Shown here: positions 49,471-59,416 of the stretch, piece after piece
Numbering within the stretch: the stretch's first letter is position 1
Layout: every line of letters starts with the position of its first letter
Assembly: GCA_028023455.1 (NCBI GenBank)
Contig: JAQFVV010006274.1
Location: forward strand, 5,518,001-5,582,000
Direction: 5' to 3'
Source: Epiperipatus broadwayi
Lineage: Eukaryota; Onychophora; Udeonychophora; Euonychophora; Peripatidae
DNA: 64,000 bases
Translations under genes and position numbers: made by a program
Notes under the pieces: generated by a model
Database searches by the model: none
What the model was told of the DNA's origin: nothing
The model's input: the letters and a program-made list of their open reading frames with translations, nothing else

Positions 49471-49699
49471 GTCTGCACATGTGCATCTTGAGTCTATATT
49501 GCCATGTATATTTTTTAAGGTGGGGGTGGCAAAGGGTTCAGTGTGTGTATCCCATGATCCACATCTACTGATTGAGGCAAATTTTTTTTTATCTTGGTAG
49601 CAAAATACTCTTTAAGCTGATTGGGTGAGGTTATATATGTGGTGATGTATGTAGTTAGCCATGATAATGTATCAAGTAACTCATTGGCCAGTGCTAAAA

Positions 49700-50456
49700 A
49701 TAAGAAGGTGGGGTGGGGGTTGATTTGTCAAATGTTGAACATCGAAAGTAATGAAAGCAAGATATTTCTGAATTGGATCTAATGTAGTTTCAGAAAACAG
49801 AAATTCAATGTTGGGTGAAAAGAGAAGGATGCGGATAGTTTCGTGAATACAAATTGAAAATCAAAGCTTGTGCAGATGGAGTGGGATTTAGTTTGAGCTC
49901 AATCTGGTGATTCAATATGGAGAAATAAAAATAGAGGTCAATGAGCATAACATATCACTGGTTATGTAATATTACTGAATCAGGTGTTAAAAAGCCGTGA
50001 GCACTCATGAGCGGGAAGGCTATGAAGTGAAATCATTTGGAAAATGTGCATATAGGATATTACATATGAAATCCCCTATTAGAATGGTTGGGTAATGGTT
50101 AGTGGCAAGCAGAGTTGATTATCAGGGTAGTACATGCAATGATGGTGGTATCGGAAGGGATATAGACAAAAAAGACATTTAATATTATAATACAGAGGTG
50201 GAATGTGGTGATTAAAAGAGATTATCAATGTTGGAGGTGATATTAAAACCTATACATGCTGATGGTGATGAAGTATCCCTGGAGCAGGTGTAAAAGCCCT
50301 GCCTATTGATGCAAGTAGCAGGGTCGGTGAGAACTTCTATATATTTTAGTTTCAAGCAGGCCGAGCATGTGAGGCAGTATTATAGTTAAAACATTTTTTT
50401 AGCTTTGGTGATGAGTTAAACCCTCGAGCATTAAATGCTATTATTTTCAGGGTCAT
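49700..50456 (-). pseudogene. LINE AP-endonuclease remnant
   Basis: From an ATG at 50456 the minus strand reads MTLKIIAFNARGFNSS, the characteristic first strand of L1/Tx1 endonucleases with its asparagine. Downstream, PTILIGDF (about 50068-50092) is the GDF catalytic loop. Further open pieces (for example HQIELKLNPTPSAQALIFN near 49850-49910) are compatible with the later part of the domain. Stops and frame changes are frequent. The enzyme would nick the target DNA before reverse transcription. Confidence 0.7.
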
Positions 50457-50479
50457 ATTGAAGGGGGAAGTGAGGGGTT

Positions 50480-52000
50480 GCAAGATGACGCTGTTAAGAG
50501 ATGTGCGTGAATGGATGGTTCCTTCAATCAGAAGTAAAAAAAGATTTATGTTGATGGCTTAATCAATGGTTGATTATGGCCAGGGCTGATTCAGTGGGAG
50601 GGTCAGAGTAATGAGATTTACTGAATTATTGGTTTAATACTGATGAGAATGGAAATTTTTCTTTTGGAATTAATAGAAATTTTGGGAGGAACTTGCTAAT
50701 TCCATAAGGGTGTGGCAATTATCCATGAGATGGGCAGGCACTGACATAAGCCCCTCATTAGTGACCTTTATTTTTTGGGGTGATGGTCTTTTTTCAGATA
50801 TCCAGGTTTTGTCTTTATTTCATTGGAGGTGCAGGTAGGGGGAATAGGTATGGGTGAGAGGCATAGAGAAATTGTTTTCTATTATTTGGGTGTGTTTTAT
50901 TAACTATGATGTATGTACTTTGCAGTGAATCTAAAAGACCTTGTTGTTGGGGGAGGGGATTGGTACAGATATTGAGTTAGAAAAGGAGATAAGTTCATCA
51001 GGCTTTTGATAGGAGATTCGCTATATAAAAGCAGTGGAGGGATAATGTGGCTCTTGGTGAGATTGAATCAACAGATCTATGGATAAGGGGGCAGATTGGA
51101 GATTGAAGTGAGCAATGGGTAGGCGAGTCGTTGGAGTTAACCATGACTATTGGGTATGATTTTAGAAGGTTTCATAGGTGCTTGTGGGGGAGCGGCAGGT
51201 AGAAGTGGCTGCACTGATAATGATGGCTGGGGGTTGTGGCTAGAATACCTTGCTGGCTAAACGAATAACACAGGTTTTAATCCTTGGATATATATTGACA
51301 GTGTGGCTTCTTAGTCTAGGATTTTTGTGTAATTATATTAGGATCAATGTCTGAGTGAAGCTGTATTCAAAATTTATAGCTATTAGTGGCAATGATTAGG
51401 GGGCTATCTTTTAAATAAATAAGATTGACAGAATGTAACTTTATAAATGATCGCATTATTCTTTGAAATTCCTGGGGGATATACCCAAAATAGGTATTCT
51501 TTATTATGCCAGTGATGCAACTGTGTTGTCTGATCGACTGTAATCAAGGCAAAAGTTAACAAGCGTTTTAATTTGAGTTTGAAAATGCTCTCTTTGCATA
51601 GTCTGATAAAACTCAATAGCTTGTACTTCAGATTTGAATGGTCTGCAATACGGCTGATTGCATCACATAGGCTGTGTGGGCTTATTACTGAAAATGTTAT
51701 AAATATTCCTCTCTATGTAATTATTAAATTGGTCAATGATCATTGCTAGGGTATCATTGATCCAGATGGTAGTGGAGGTGGGGTCTTGAGGTCTAATTCT
51801 TTGAAGTTTCTGGAGTAATTTTTCTGAAACAAGGAGATGATTTAATGAAAGTGGAAATCTTGTTAATTGTGCTGTTATTCATAGGTTATTTTTAATAGCA
51901 TTTGCATAAATTTGGTTGATCTTTAGATTTTGCAATTCTGTCTTGATGGCTTTGTAGCCATATTAATGTTGATATGAGTGATCGTTTAGGTAAATTTAAT
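50480..52000 (-). pseudogene. possible LINE ORF1 remnant
   Basis: The same strand bias continues upstream of the endonuclease for about 1.5 kb, where ORF1 of L1/Tx1 elements lies. The only sizeable open frame is 51404-51616, with LFWVYPPGISKNNAIIYKV, which is reminiscent of an RNA-binding-domain strand but not diagnostic. The 5' boundary near 52000 is set by where the base bias fades. Confidence 0.4.
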
Positions 52001-52353
52001 TTTAATGAAATTTTGAATAAAAATTGTCACACTAAATTGAAAAAAGGTTATATACTAATAAAGGTGTGTAGATGTAAGTTTTTCTTGTCAGTTTTAGACT
52101 TTTAAGTAATTTTAGGAATGAAAAGCAGAAATTGGTTCATTTGGTTGTGAGCAAGTGAACTGTCTACTGTGGGACTATTCTTTATCATTATTATTTTAGT
52201 ACTTATTTTTGAGAATTTTTTTTTTTTTGGGGGGGGATAGTCATGAAATTAATGAATATTATACATAGTATACAAATTAAAATTAGGCATTCACATATAG
52301 TATACAAATTAAAATTAGGCATTCACATATTTTTAGATATTTATTTTCATATA
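52001..52353. other. spacer with 34-bp tandem duplication
   Basis: GTATACAAATTAAAATTAGG is present twice (units about 52266-52297 and 52298-52329). A T-run joined to a G-run lies at 52218-52237. Confidence 0.6.
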
Positions 52354-53617
52354 CACCCAGGTCTCATTTTATGTGGATTTATTTAATGCGATTTTGAAGT
52401 TATGTGATTCATGTTTCTTTTTAATATATTTATATGCAGTTTTCTTTTATGTGATAAAAATTATTAGATCAGAAGTCGAGCTCCGATAATGTGCTATTAT
52501 TTTAAATATTATAAATTTCGCTGAAAGCGCATTATCGGAGTTCGACTTCCATCTAATAATTTCAATATTTTCAGCACTTTATAATAGTACTGTAATAGAT
52601 TTTATGCAATAAAGAAGTTCATAATTCACTTAAAATCAGAATTTCCCCATTTTGTATACACACATTAAATTTTACAAGATTATAATGTAAATCTGTTCAA
52701 ACGTTATAGATGAAAAATACTATATATGTTGTTATTTTTGCATTTTAAATCATGTTCTATTTTTGCTTTTTATAAAAAGAGTACATAATCAATTCATCAT
52801 TTAGTGTCCGCAAGTTTATTTTTAAAATGAGTAACAGCAGAGGGCACAATTAAATTTGACAATTAAAATCTGATTTTTAATTGTAATTAATAATTTAAAA
52901 ATTACTTAACGTGATCTGAAATTAATATGATCTAAAATGATGAAATTTGATTTTTAATCTGAATTGAAAATTAAAAAATTAAAGACAAAAATAAAAATTT
53001 AATTTTTAATTGTTAGTTTTAATTAAATTTTGCCCAACAGTGGTGAGTTGGTGTTTTTTTATTATCGTAAGTTGAAGTTCTTATTTTTATTTTAAATTAC
53101 TTTAATGGAAAGAAAAAAACACTCAAGAAAATGAATTTCTTTGGAAACAAAAATTTCAATTTTAGATCACTTAGCGACATGGGAAATATCAACAGCGATT
53201 GAAAAACGTTTTAGTTGTATTTCCTCTTGACTTCGTTTAAGGAGAAGCTACAGTACATCACATCACATCATGACGAATCTGATGTCTCAAATAGCGATAA
53301 TGTTTAAAATACTGTGTATGTATGAAAAAAATGTAAATTACGCATAAAAATATATTGTTTCGAATAAAATTAAATACTGTAGTTAATAAAAAAAGTGAAA
53401 AAAGTTTGTCTTGTATCAATTTTTTTTAAATTTGAAATTTTTTATTAGTCATATTTTATTTTCTTATTTTTTTTTATGTGAATTTTAAAGTAATTTTACG
53501 TTGTTGCTTTGCTTTTATGCGATTTTTGGAAAATTACAGTACATATCCCCCATTTTTCAAGATAAGTTAAGTCTATTTTTGTGCAATTTTTTTTGTGCAT
53601 AAAACGAGACCCAGGTG
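52354..53617. mobile_element. non-autonomous Tc1/mariner-pogo (Tigger-like) element
   Basis: Inverted ends CACCCAGGTCTCATTTTATG (from 52354) and CATAAAACGAGACCCAGGTG (to 53617) differ at one position and are flanked by TA on both sides (52352-52353 and 53618-53619), the expected target duplication. The CAGG-x-CTC-TTTTAT pattern recalls Tigger/pogo ends. The interior has no convincing transposase frame. It holds a 106-bp palindrome (listed separately) and A/T-rich repeats of TTTTTAATTG type. It would depend on a transposase supplied elsewhere. Confidence 0.8.
52457..52562. repeat. palindrome nested in the Tigger-like element
   Basis: Arms 52457-52494 and 52527-52562 pair almost fully (AAAATTATTAGAT, GAAGTCGAGCTCCGATAATG and inverse). 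It is GC-richer than its host. It could be a nested MITE or an internal hairpin of the host element. Confidence 0.8.
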
Positions 53618-53759
53618 TATATATATATTGCTTATAACATAAAGTGAAAGAGAAGGATAAGAGAATATACTTTTGATATTTATTTTGTTATATTTACTAT
53701 ATTAAAAAGTAATTTTTTAAAGATTTTAGTTTTTTAAACAAAAAATTGAAAAATCTATA

Positions 53760-54518
53760 TTAACCCTTAAACTGCTAACTATATATTATTGGCTGAGTGA
53801 GGTAAAAGTCTAAACTTTTAATTGGCCAATTCACAAACTGAAGTGTCAATTAACAAAGTCAATCGTCAAAATATATTCATCTTTTAATATTCTATTCACT
53901 TTAGTTTCGTTTGTAAAAAGTATATTAATAATTTGTCAGATTATGAAAGTGAATGAAAGTTTTTCCAAAAATAAATTGTTATTATATAATTATATAAATT
54001 TTCGCTAGCGGAAAATGTAAAACAAAATCTTACCAATCAAAACGTTTTGCTAACGACGTGATTTTCTTTGTCAAGTTTAGTTGTAGAAAAAAGCAAATAA
54101 TTTTTGTTAAAAATCTTAACTATTTTTCCAAAATAATTTTATTTTTAGCATATTTTATCAAAATAATTTATAATTTGTCAAAAAATACTGTTAAAATGGT
54201 CTAAAACATTCGTTTATCATTTTCGAAATGAAACAAAAAGATATCGTAACTCTTTACTTTTTGGCAGCCATTTTCTTTGTTGTCAAAATTTAATAGCCAA
54301 TCAGATCTAAGAAGAGTTTTTTTTTTTTTTTGATGTATAAGGTCATTTTTATTGATTTTTTTTACTTGTAAAATAATTCAAGAGAGGGCAGTATCTTACA
54401 GAACTTTTTTTAATCTTTAAAAAAAGCACAAAATCATAATTGTATTACGAAAAGTGACCGATTTAGAGTGACATCAAGCCACTTCGCTTTTAAATGAATC
54501 GGGCACGCAAAAGGTTAA
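53760..54518. mobile_element. possible piggyBac-like MITE
   Basis: TTAACCCTT at 53760 and its approximate inverse AAAAGGTTAA ending at 54518 give TTAA at both boundaries plus CC(C)TT ends, the pattern of piggyBac-type MITEs. Inside, ATTGGC (53789) and GCCAAT (54300) are also inversely placed. Terminal similarity is short, and A/T richness makes chance TTAA common, so support is moderate. There is no transposase. Confidence 0.4.
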
Positions 54519-54747
54519 AGCAATTTGGCTCGTTGTAGCCTATTGGTTGAAATTTTGTTTCCTTTTTTAAATTACGTAAAAACTATAAGCATGACATCAA
54601 CAGAAATATGGGCATTCAATCCATCGTAAAAATATCTTTTAAATGCCATCTTTTCGATTGAAATTGGAAGAAATTTGATTTTTTTATTAATTTTTTTTTA
54701 AGCTGGCGGATTTATTATTATTATTTTTTTTTTGGTCAATTTTCTAG
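54519..54747. other. putative intron 3' end
   Basis: Noncoding sequence ending in a strong pyrimidine tract and acceptor (TTTTTTTTTTGGTCAATTTT then CTAG at 54747). Confidence 0.45.
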
Positions 54748-54877
54748 TTTACATGAAGTGATAAAGGCAGAAAATTATAAATGGCCTGATTATATAGTGA
54801 AAATGGATTTAAAATACGCTGGTCATTTGCATTCAAGGCTTATATATGGATGTGAATATAATCGCAGAATATGTATC
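54748..54877 (+). CDS. candidate internal coding exon, unknown protein
   Basis: This 130-nt segment is bounded by a textbook acceptor (long T-rich tract, then CTAG) and a textbook donor (ATC then GTAAGTAG at 54878). After one base completing the previous codon, the frame is open for 43 codons: it begins LHEVIKAENYKWPDYIVKMD, continues LKYAGHLHSRLIYGCEYNRR and ends ICI in phase 0. The other two frames contain stops. Composition (W, P, H, C, G, D, R all present) is protein-like and unlike chance ORFs here. It is not part of any repeat seen in the window, and it lacks transposon motifs. I do not recognise the protein. It is the best evidence for a host gene on the plus strand. Confidence 0.6.
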
Positions 54878-55115
54878 GTAAGTAGATTTTTTTAATAATA
54901 TTTTAAATTTATTAATATAATTTATTTGTATAATTTATTAATTTGCATTTATATTGGTGTGTGTGTGTATAGTATATAAATTATAAATAATATATTAAAA
55001 TCATTTATGCTCTTTATTATATGGTATATAAATTATTCGTACGTACAGTAATTTTGTATCTTTGATATTAATAAATTTATTATGTTTATATGGTTGTTTG
55101 TGTTTACTCTTGCGT

Positions 55116-55282
55116 GTTGTATAACAAGTAATGATTTACATATATATATATAGCAGTGCAATGTAAATTTTAAAATCTGATAATTAAATGTACAGAAAGG
55201 TTGTATAACAATTAATGATTTACATATATAGAGCAGTGCAATGTAAATTTTAAAAACTGATAATCAAATGTACAGAAAGGTT
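55116..55282. repeat. two-unit tandem repeat, about 84 bp
   Basis: Two near-identical units (55116-55199, 55200-55282) share AATGATTTACATATATA, GCAGTGCAATGTAAATTTTA and AAATGTACAGAAAGGTTG. The second lacks one or two TA steps. Confidence 0.9.
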
Positions 55283-56475
55283 GCAGCTTGCAATTGATAA
55301 AGCATTCACAAAATTTACTGGGCATAGTACCAAGTGAAAATATAAACACTTAAAACCAATAAAAGAGAGATTTCAAATGATGTTTGTGTAATAGTAGCCC
55401 CAATGGTTATGCATATACCACATGGAATTGTATGCAGACAAGGAATCATTCTGATTTTTGCCTATGACTTGATACTCATGCTGTGAAGTCAGTAGTTTTG
55501 CCACATCTTGTATCACATTATTTTCAAGTCTATAGCTAGCAAATGAGCTATATGCAAATAAATTATATCTTTGTGGGATAATAAATATAACAAAATAGCA
55601 TCACTGGTGTGCATAAAGAATATAAACATCACTGATATACACAAAAAAATCTAAAATGAAGAGATGAAACTCATTTTATCAGTGATATAGATAGTAGCCT
55701 ACAATTTCTAGTTTTAGATAGAGAAGAAGCCAATTGCTATGATGACAAAAGCATATCTATCTTCTGGAAATGATTTGTTTTGTATCTTTTATTAGGATGA
55801 ATCTTTTTCTTATAGATGCCTTTGAGATTTGTTAATGTTTGGGGTACAAGATAAAAATGAAGAATTCATATGCAACTTGTTTTGGAGATTCTGAAGCTAT
55901 GGATTATCCCAGGTAAGATGTATTATGTATGGTTTGAAAGATAATTTTGTGAGGAATACAAATAAATTATCACTGAAGATGTAATTTAAACTTAGTTAAT
56001 GATAAATTAGAAATTATAAACAAACAATAAAGTAATAGTTATGTCGACTGTTGAAATTTTTTTTCCCTTATTTTTAAATGATTATCACTATTTGTTTTAG
56101 ACTTATTGTTTTCCTTTGTTTTTCTAGTTTCTATTATTAATGTAAATTTTTTTTTGCTCTAACATTATTAAAACTGAAGTTATTGTGAAAATTGTGTCTC
56201 AGGTCAGTTTTTTAAAATATCCAATATGGCGCCTGCAAACTCAACTACTAACAAAATTAACTTACAAGCATCACTTATAGAGTTATAAATGTAAGATATT
56301 GGTAAAAGCGTTTTCTGATCATCTACTTTTTTTTTTCTGCTCATTGAAATAAGAAACTTATCAATCATTGATTTTAGAATAAAATCACTTTCATCAAGTG
56401 AATCAGATTTGAAATATTTTAATTACAAATTTTTGTATAAATCTCAAAACAATTTAGAGTATTTAAATTGTGTTT
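55283..56475. other. spacer with weak exon-like segments
   Basis: Besides the candidate terminal exon at 55816, a donor-like CCCAGGTAAG occurs at 55910-55918, and a small GC-rich start CCAATATGGCGCCTGC (56221-56236) opens a 20-codon frame to 56288. Neither has enough support to call. Confidence 0.35.
55816..55854 (+). CDS. weak candidate terminal exon
   Basis: After a good acceptor (GAATCTTTTTCTTATAG ending at 55815) the frame reads MPLRFVNVWGTR then stop at 55852-55854. An AATAAA follows at 55961, about 107 bases on. It would join the 54748 exon in phase 0. A donor-like GGTACAAG at 55843 offers an alternative internal exon. The segment is too short to be convincing on its own. Confidence 0.2.
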   Translation: MPLRFVNVWGTR

Positions 56476-57085
56476 AAAATGAAAATATACAATAATTTTA
56501 AAATATTTCGGATCTTGTGGACTTACCTTTGCTTACTTACATTTATTGTTTTTGGGTAAAACAATCTTAAAATAATAAACTTGGATTTAAGCATGTAACG
56601 TTTTTTTCTGTTCATATAATTAGGTTAATTGTTTGTGGAGATCAGAATTGTAATTATAATACATCTTTTAATTCTAGAAATCTCGCCTAGGGTACTTTCA
56701 TTATTTTTATATCATAATTATGGTGCTGGTCATTTTAATTATATCAATTCTTCAAAATCTACTCCATATCTTTTTTTTTTCTTTAAATTTTGCTGGTTAA
56801 AATGAAAATATACAACAATTTTAAAGTATTTAGGTTTTTGTTGACATCTGTGTTTTTTGGGTAAAACAATTGAAAAGTAGTAAACTTGGATTTAAACTTG
56901 TAACTTTTTGTTTCTGTTTATATATATATGTATATAAGGAATAAAATCTAATTATTGATTAGTTTAATTAATCAGGATTTTAGCTCTATAATAAATCTTT
57001 TAATTTTAAAAATCTTGCCTAGGATATTTTCATTAGAGTCATTTTAATTATATCAATTTCTCAGAATTTACTCCACATCTTCCAA
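56476..57085. repeat. two-unit tandem repeat, about 323 bp
   Basis: AAAATGAAAATATACAA starts at 56476 and again at 56799. Each copy continues with GGGTAAAACAAT, AAACTTGGATTTAA, TCTTTTAATT, CTCGCCTAGG or CTTGCCTAGG, and TTTTAATTATATCAATT in the same order. Divergence is moderate. Confidence 0.85.
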
Positions 57086-57630
57086 GTTTTTTTATAATTT
57101 TCTTCTGTCTTGATTAATGCAGCTATCACTAAACTGTCTCAATGGTAAAAAAAAAAAAAAAAAGGGTACTTTAAGAATTTTCTGGAAGTTATCTAAAAAA
57201 TTTATTCTATTTTTTGTTCTTCATTAATTAAGAACAAGCAAACTTCATAGAATTAAAGTACTTTCTACAAAGCTAAAAATCTTAATTTCTGCAGACAAAT
57301 TAGATTTTACTATATATAATTGGTGTGGATGACTCAAATTAACTATATGTATTGAGAAGGATTGATCTCATGGCATACAGTGTAGTGTGTGTTTGTATAT
57401 ATATTTATAGATTTATTGGAACAGTAGAAATGAACATGCACAATCTCAAAGTAAAATATGGAATCACTTATATGTTGATTAAGTAATAATCTTTTTTGAA
57501 ATTTTGATTCTGATTTTGATAAATCTAAGCTTTAATCTAACAAAGAAAGAAAAACATGTTTGCTAAAACAAAGATGTTTTCTTTATAATTCACCTTAATT
57601 AAGAAATCGATACTATAATTTGTTTTTACT
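57086..57630. other. unassigned AT-rich spacer
   Basis: A poly-A of about 18 bases lies at 57148-57165. No other feature is seen. Confidence 0.5.
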
Positions 57631-58026
57631 TAAAAGATTAATATAAGGGGCTCTGAACTCAGACTTTCACTCACCCTTCAACTCTCCATGTTATCTCATA
57701 CCACTGATACACCTGACCCTACATATGTCTAAAAGATAAATAATCACCAATAAATGTATTTTGTGCTAAACCAGCACTCAGTTGGTTCAGATTATCATCT
57801 CTACACATATATACAATCAGAGCTCTGGTTTAGCACGAAATAGGTATATTGGTAATTATTTATCTTTTAGACATATGTGGGGTCAGGTGTATCAGTGGTA
57901 AGGTTGAATGAAAGTTTGAGTTCAAAGCCCTTTATATTTACATTTAAGGTACAGGTATGGAAAAGCCTGTATGTCAAATATTGGTATGGAAAAACCTGTA
58001 TGTCAAATATTAAAAGATTAATATAA
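57631..58026. mobile_element. fold-back tRNA-derived SINE with 16-bp target duplication
   Basis: TAAAAGATTAATATAA stands at both ends (57631-57646 and 58011-58026). Between them, inverted arms 57647-57774 and 57825-57933 each carry polymerase-III-like boxes pointing outward. On the minus strand the left arm has GTGTATCAGTGGT then GAGTTCAGAGCCC. On the plus strand the right arm has GTGTATCAGTGGT (57887-57899) then GAGTTCAAAGCCC (57918-57930). The right head has an internal deletion of roughly 18 bases. A 29-bp tail unit, GGTATGGAAAAGCCTGTATG and the next nine bases, is doubled at 57954-58010. The long target duplication indicates LINE-mediated insertion of the whole unit. Confidence 0.8.
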
Positions 58027-58909
58027 ATTTTAGACAAAAGACAATGATAATTTAATTATCTTATTTTTTTATTAATCAAATGTAATCGTCTTGTCTTTAA
58101 ATTTCTTTGCATCTTCTTCAAATAGTGGATTCAGATTATTGTAATTAGACGGAGACTGTAGAGTGAACAAAGTTTTGAAAAGGAAGGGCAGCTGCTAGTT
58201 TCCACATTGGTCAAGTTTGAACTTCCAGAGAAGTAACAATGTATTTTCTGTAGTGTTTCAAATCTTATATGCATGCATTAGATTTCTTGCTGATTGAAGT
58301 GCCAGCATTTATTTTGTCTATCTGCAATAAAAAACTAGCTATATTATAAGTCTTGAGAATCTATTGCCATTTTTTATTCATATACTATTTAAATGTGCAT
58401 GGAGTTGTGAAGCAAATCTATGTCATATATAAATTGTGCATGTTAGTTGAATTTAAAACTAAAGAATAAAGAAAAAATCTATTCCATCCAAATTATTTTA
58501 TTTTTGGTAGTAAATAGTTTTTAAATAAATGCAATAAATTAGCCTAGTGAAAATAAAAAGTATCTGAACAGTTTATTTAGATAATAGAAACTTGTGTATA
58601 TTTTCTTAAAATTTGAAAAATGCTAAATATGTTTTGTTTCAATGAATGAAAATGGAGACTCAGTTTAAATGTTTAGATAATTGAAATGTTTTATCTTATC
58701 ATATGCATGTATGTGAGTGCATGTTATATATACATTTAACATTTATTTGTATGTTAAAATAAGAATATTTAATAGCTTATTAATAACTTGTAATATTTTG
58801 TATTAGCATGCATACATATATGTGTTATGTAGATAAATGGCTAAATGATAGAATTAATTTGAACAGGTCTAAAGGAAGGGGAAAAGGGGGGGGGGATATA
58901 AATACCATG
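58027..58909. other. unassigned AT-rich spacer
   Basis: A G-run of about ten lies at 58886-58895 next to the hAT insertion. No gene is recognised. Confidence 0.5.
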
Positions 58910-59416
58910 TCTTAAAATAGGGGTGGGCAAATAGCGGCCTGAGGGCCACATGCAGCCTGCTATGAGTTTTTATGCGGCCTGACAAGATAATCAGAAAAAT
59001 CCGCCTTGAACTAATATTTCCTTCCTGTGCACGACCGAAGATTCATTTCATATTTTCCATTAGGATGGCCGCGTCGATACACATGCGCAGTGTAGATACA
59101 TTGTGCAGTGCTTTTCCAGTTGATCTGGTTAATTTCAATTTTGTCTTTGCATTAGCAAATATATACATTTCCAACTTCAGTGAAGCCATGAACCCTCTGA
59201 AAAAATGTAAAATTGGTGATGAATGTCATGTGTTTAATGAAGAATGGACAAATATTTCTTTGGTAATGCGGGAAATAAAGCAGTGTGTTTATTGTGTCAT
59301 GAAAAAAAGGTGCAGCCCTCTGCTAACCTTCGCTTCCACAAAATGGCCCCCAATGCGGCCCTCCGCCAACCTCTGCAGCCCCTGAGCCAAAACAATTGCC
59401 CACCCCTGTCTTAAAA
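58910..59416 (+). mobile_element. non-autonomous hAT with perfect 8-bp TSD
   Basis: The element 58918-59408 starts TAGGGGTGGGCAA and ends TTGCCCACCCCTG. It is flanked by TCTTAAAA on both sides (58910-58917 and 59409-59416), the 8-bp duplication diagnostic of hAT elements. At 491 bp it is an internal deletion derivative that keeps both ends and the first part of a transposase gene. It is strikingly GC-richer than its surroundings, consistent with recent arrival. Confidence 0.93.
59188..59385 (+). pseudogene. hAT transposase N-terminus (GTF2IRD2-like), truncated
   Basis: Inside the short hAT element an open frame reads MNPLKKCKIGDECHVFNEEW and then TNISLVMREIKQCVYCV. This follows the start of GTF2IRD2/ZBED-type hAT transposases (K-K-R-K-x-D-x-E-C-R-x-F-x-E-E-W, then a BED-finger C-x2-C). 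After CVYCVMKK the frame runs straight into the element's right end, so everything past the first zinc-binding pair, including the catalytic domain, is deleted. The frame is also open upstream to 58972 through the 5' part of the element, but the methionine at 59188 is where family similarity begins. The remaining peptide cannot transpose DNA. Confidence 0.8.

Larger units (their letters stand above)
46815..52000 (-). mobile_element. Tx1/L1-like LINE, near full length, decayed
   Basis: About 5 kb of distinctly G/T-rich plus-strand sequence (A/C-rich on the element strand) stands out from its AT-rich surroundings. On the minus strand it shows, from right to left, an ORF1-like region (about 52000-50480), an endonuclease starting at 50456, a reverse transcriptase (about 49470-48000) and a C-terminal region to about 47200. 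The 3' end carries AAATAAAG (plus-strand CTTTATTT at 46827-46834) just before the element stops near 46815. No terminal repeats are present. All frames are interrupted, so the copy is inactive. The subclass call is by motif memory, not phylogeny. Confidence 0.8.

Noticed and set aside
56226-56288. ATGGCGCC-starting 20-codon ORF (MAPANSTTNKINLQASLIEL) in a small GC-rich spot with a YY1-like context.
   Set aside because: It ends in a stop with no clear donor and no promoter elements beyond the single motif; could be an upstream ORF or chance.
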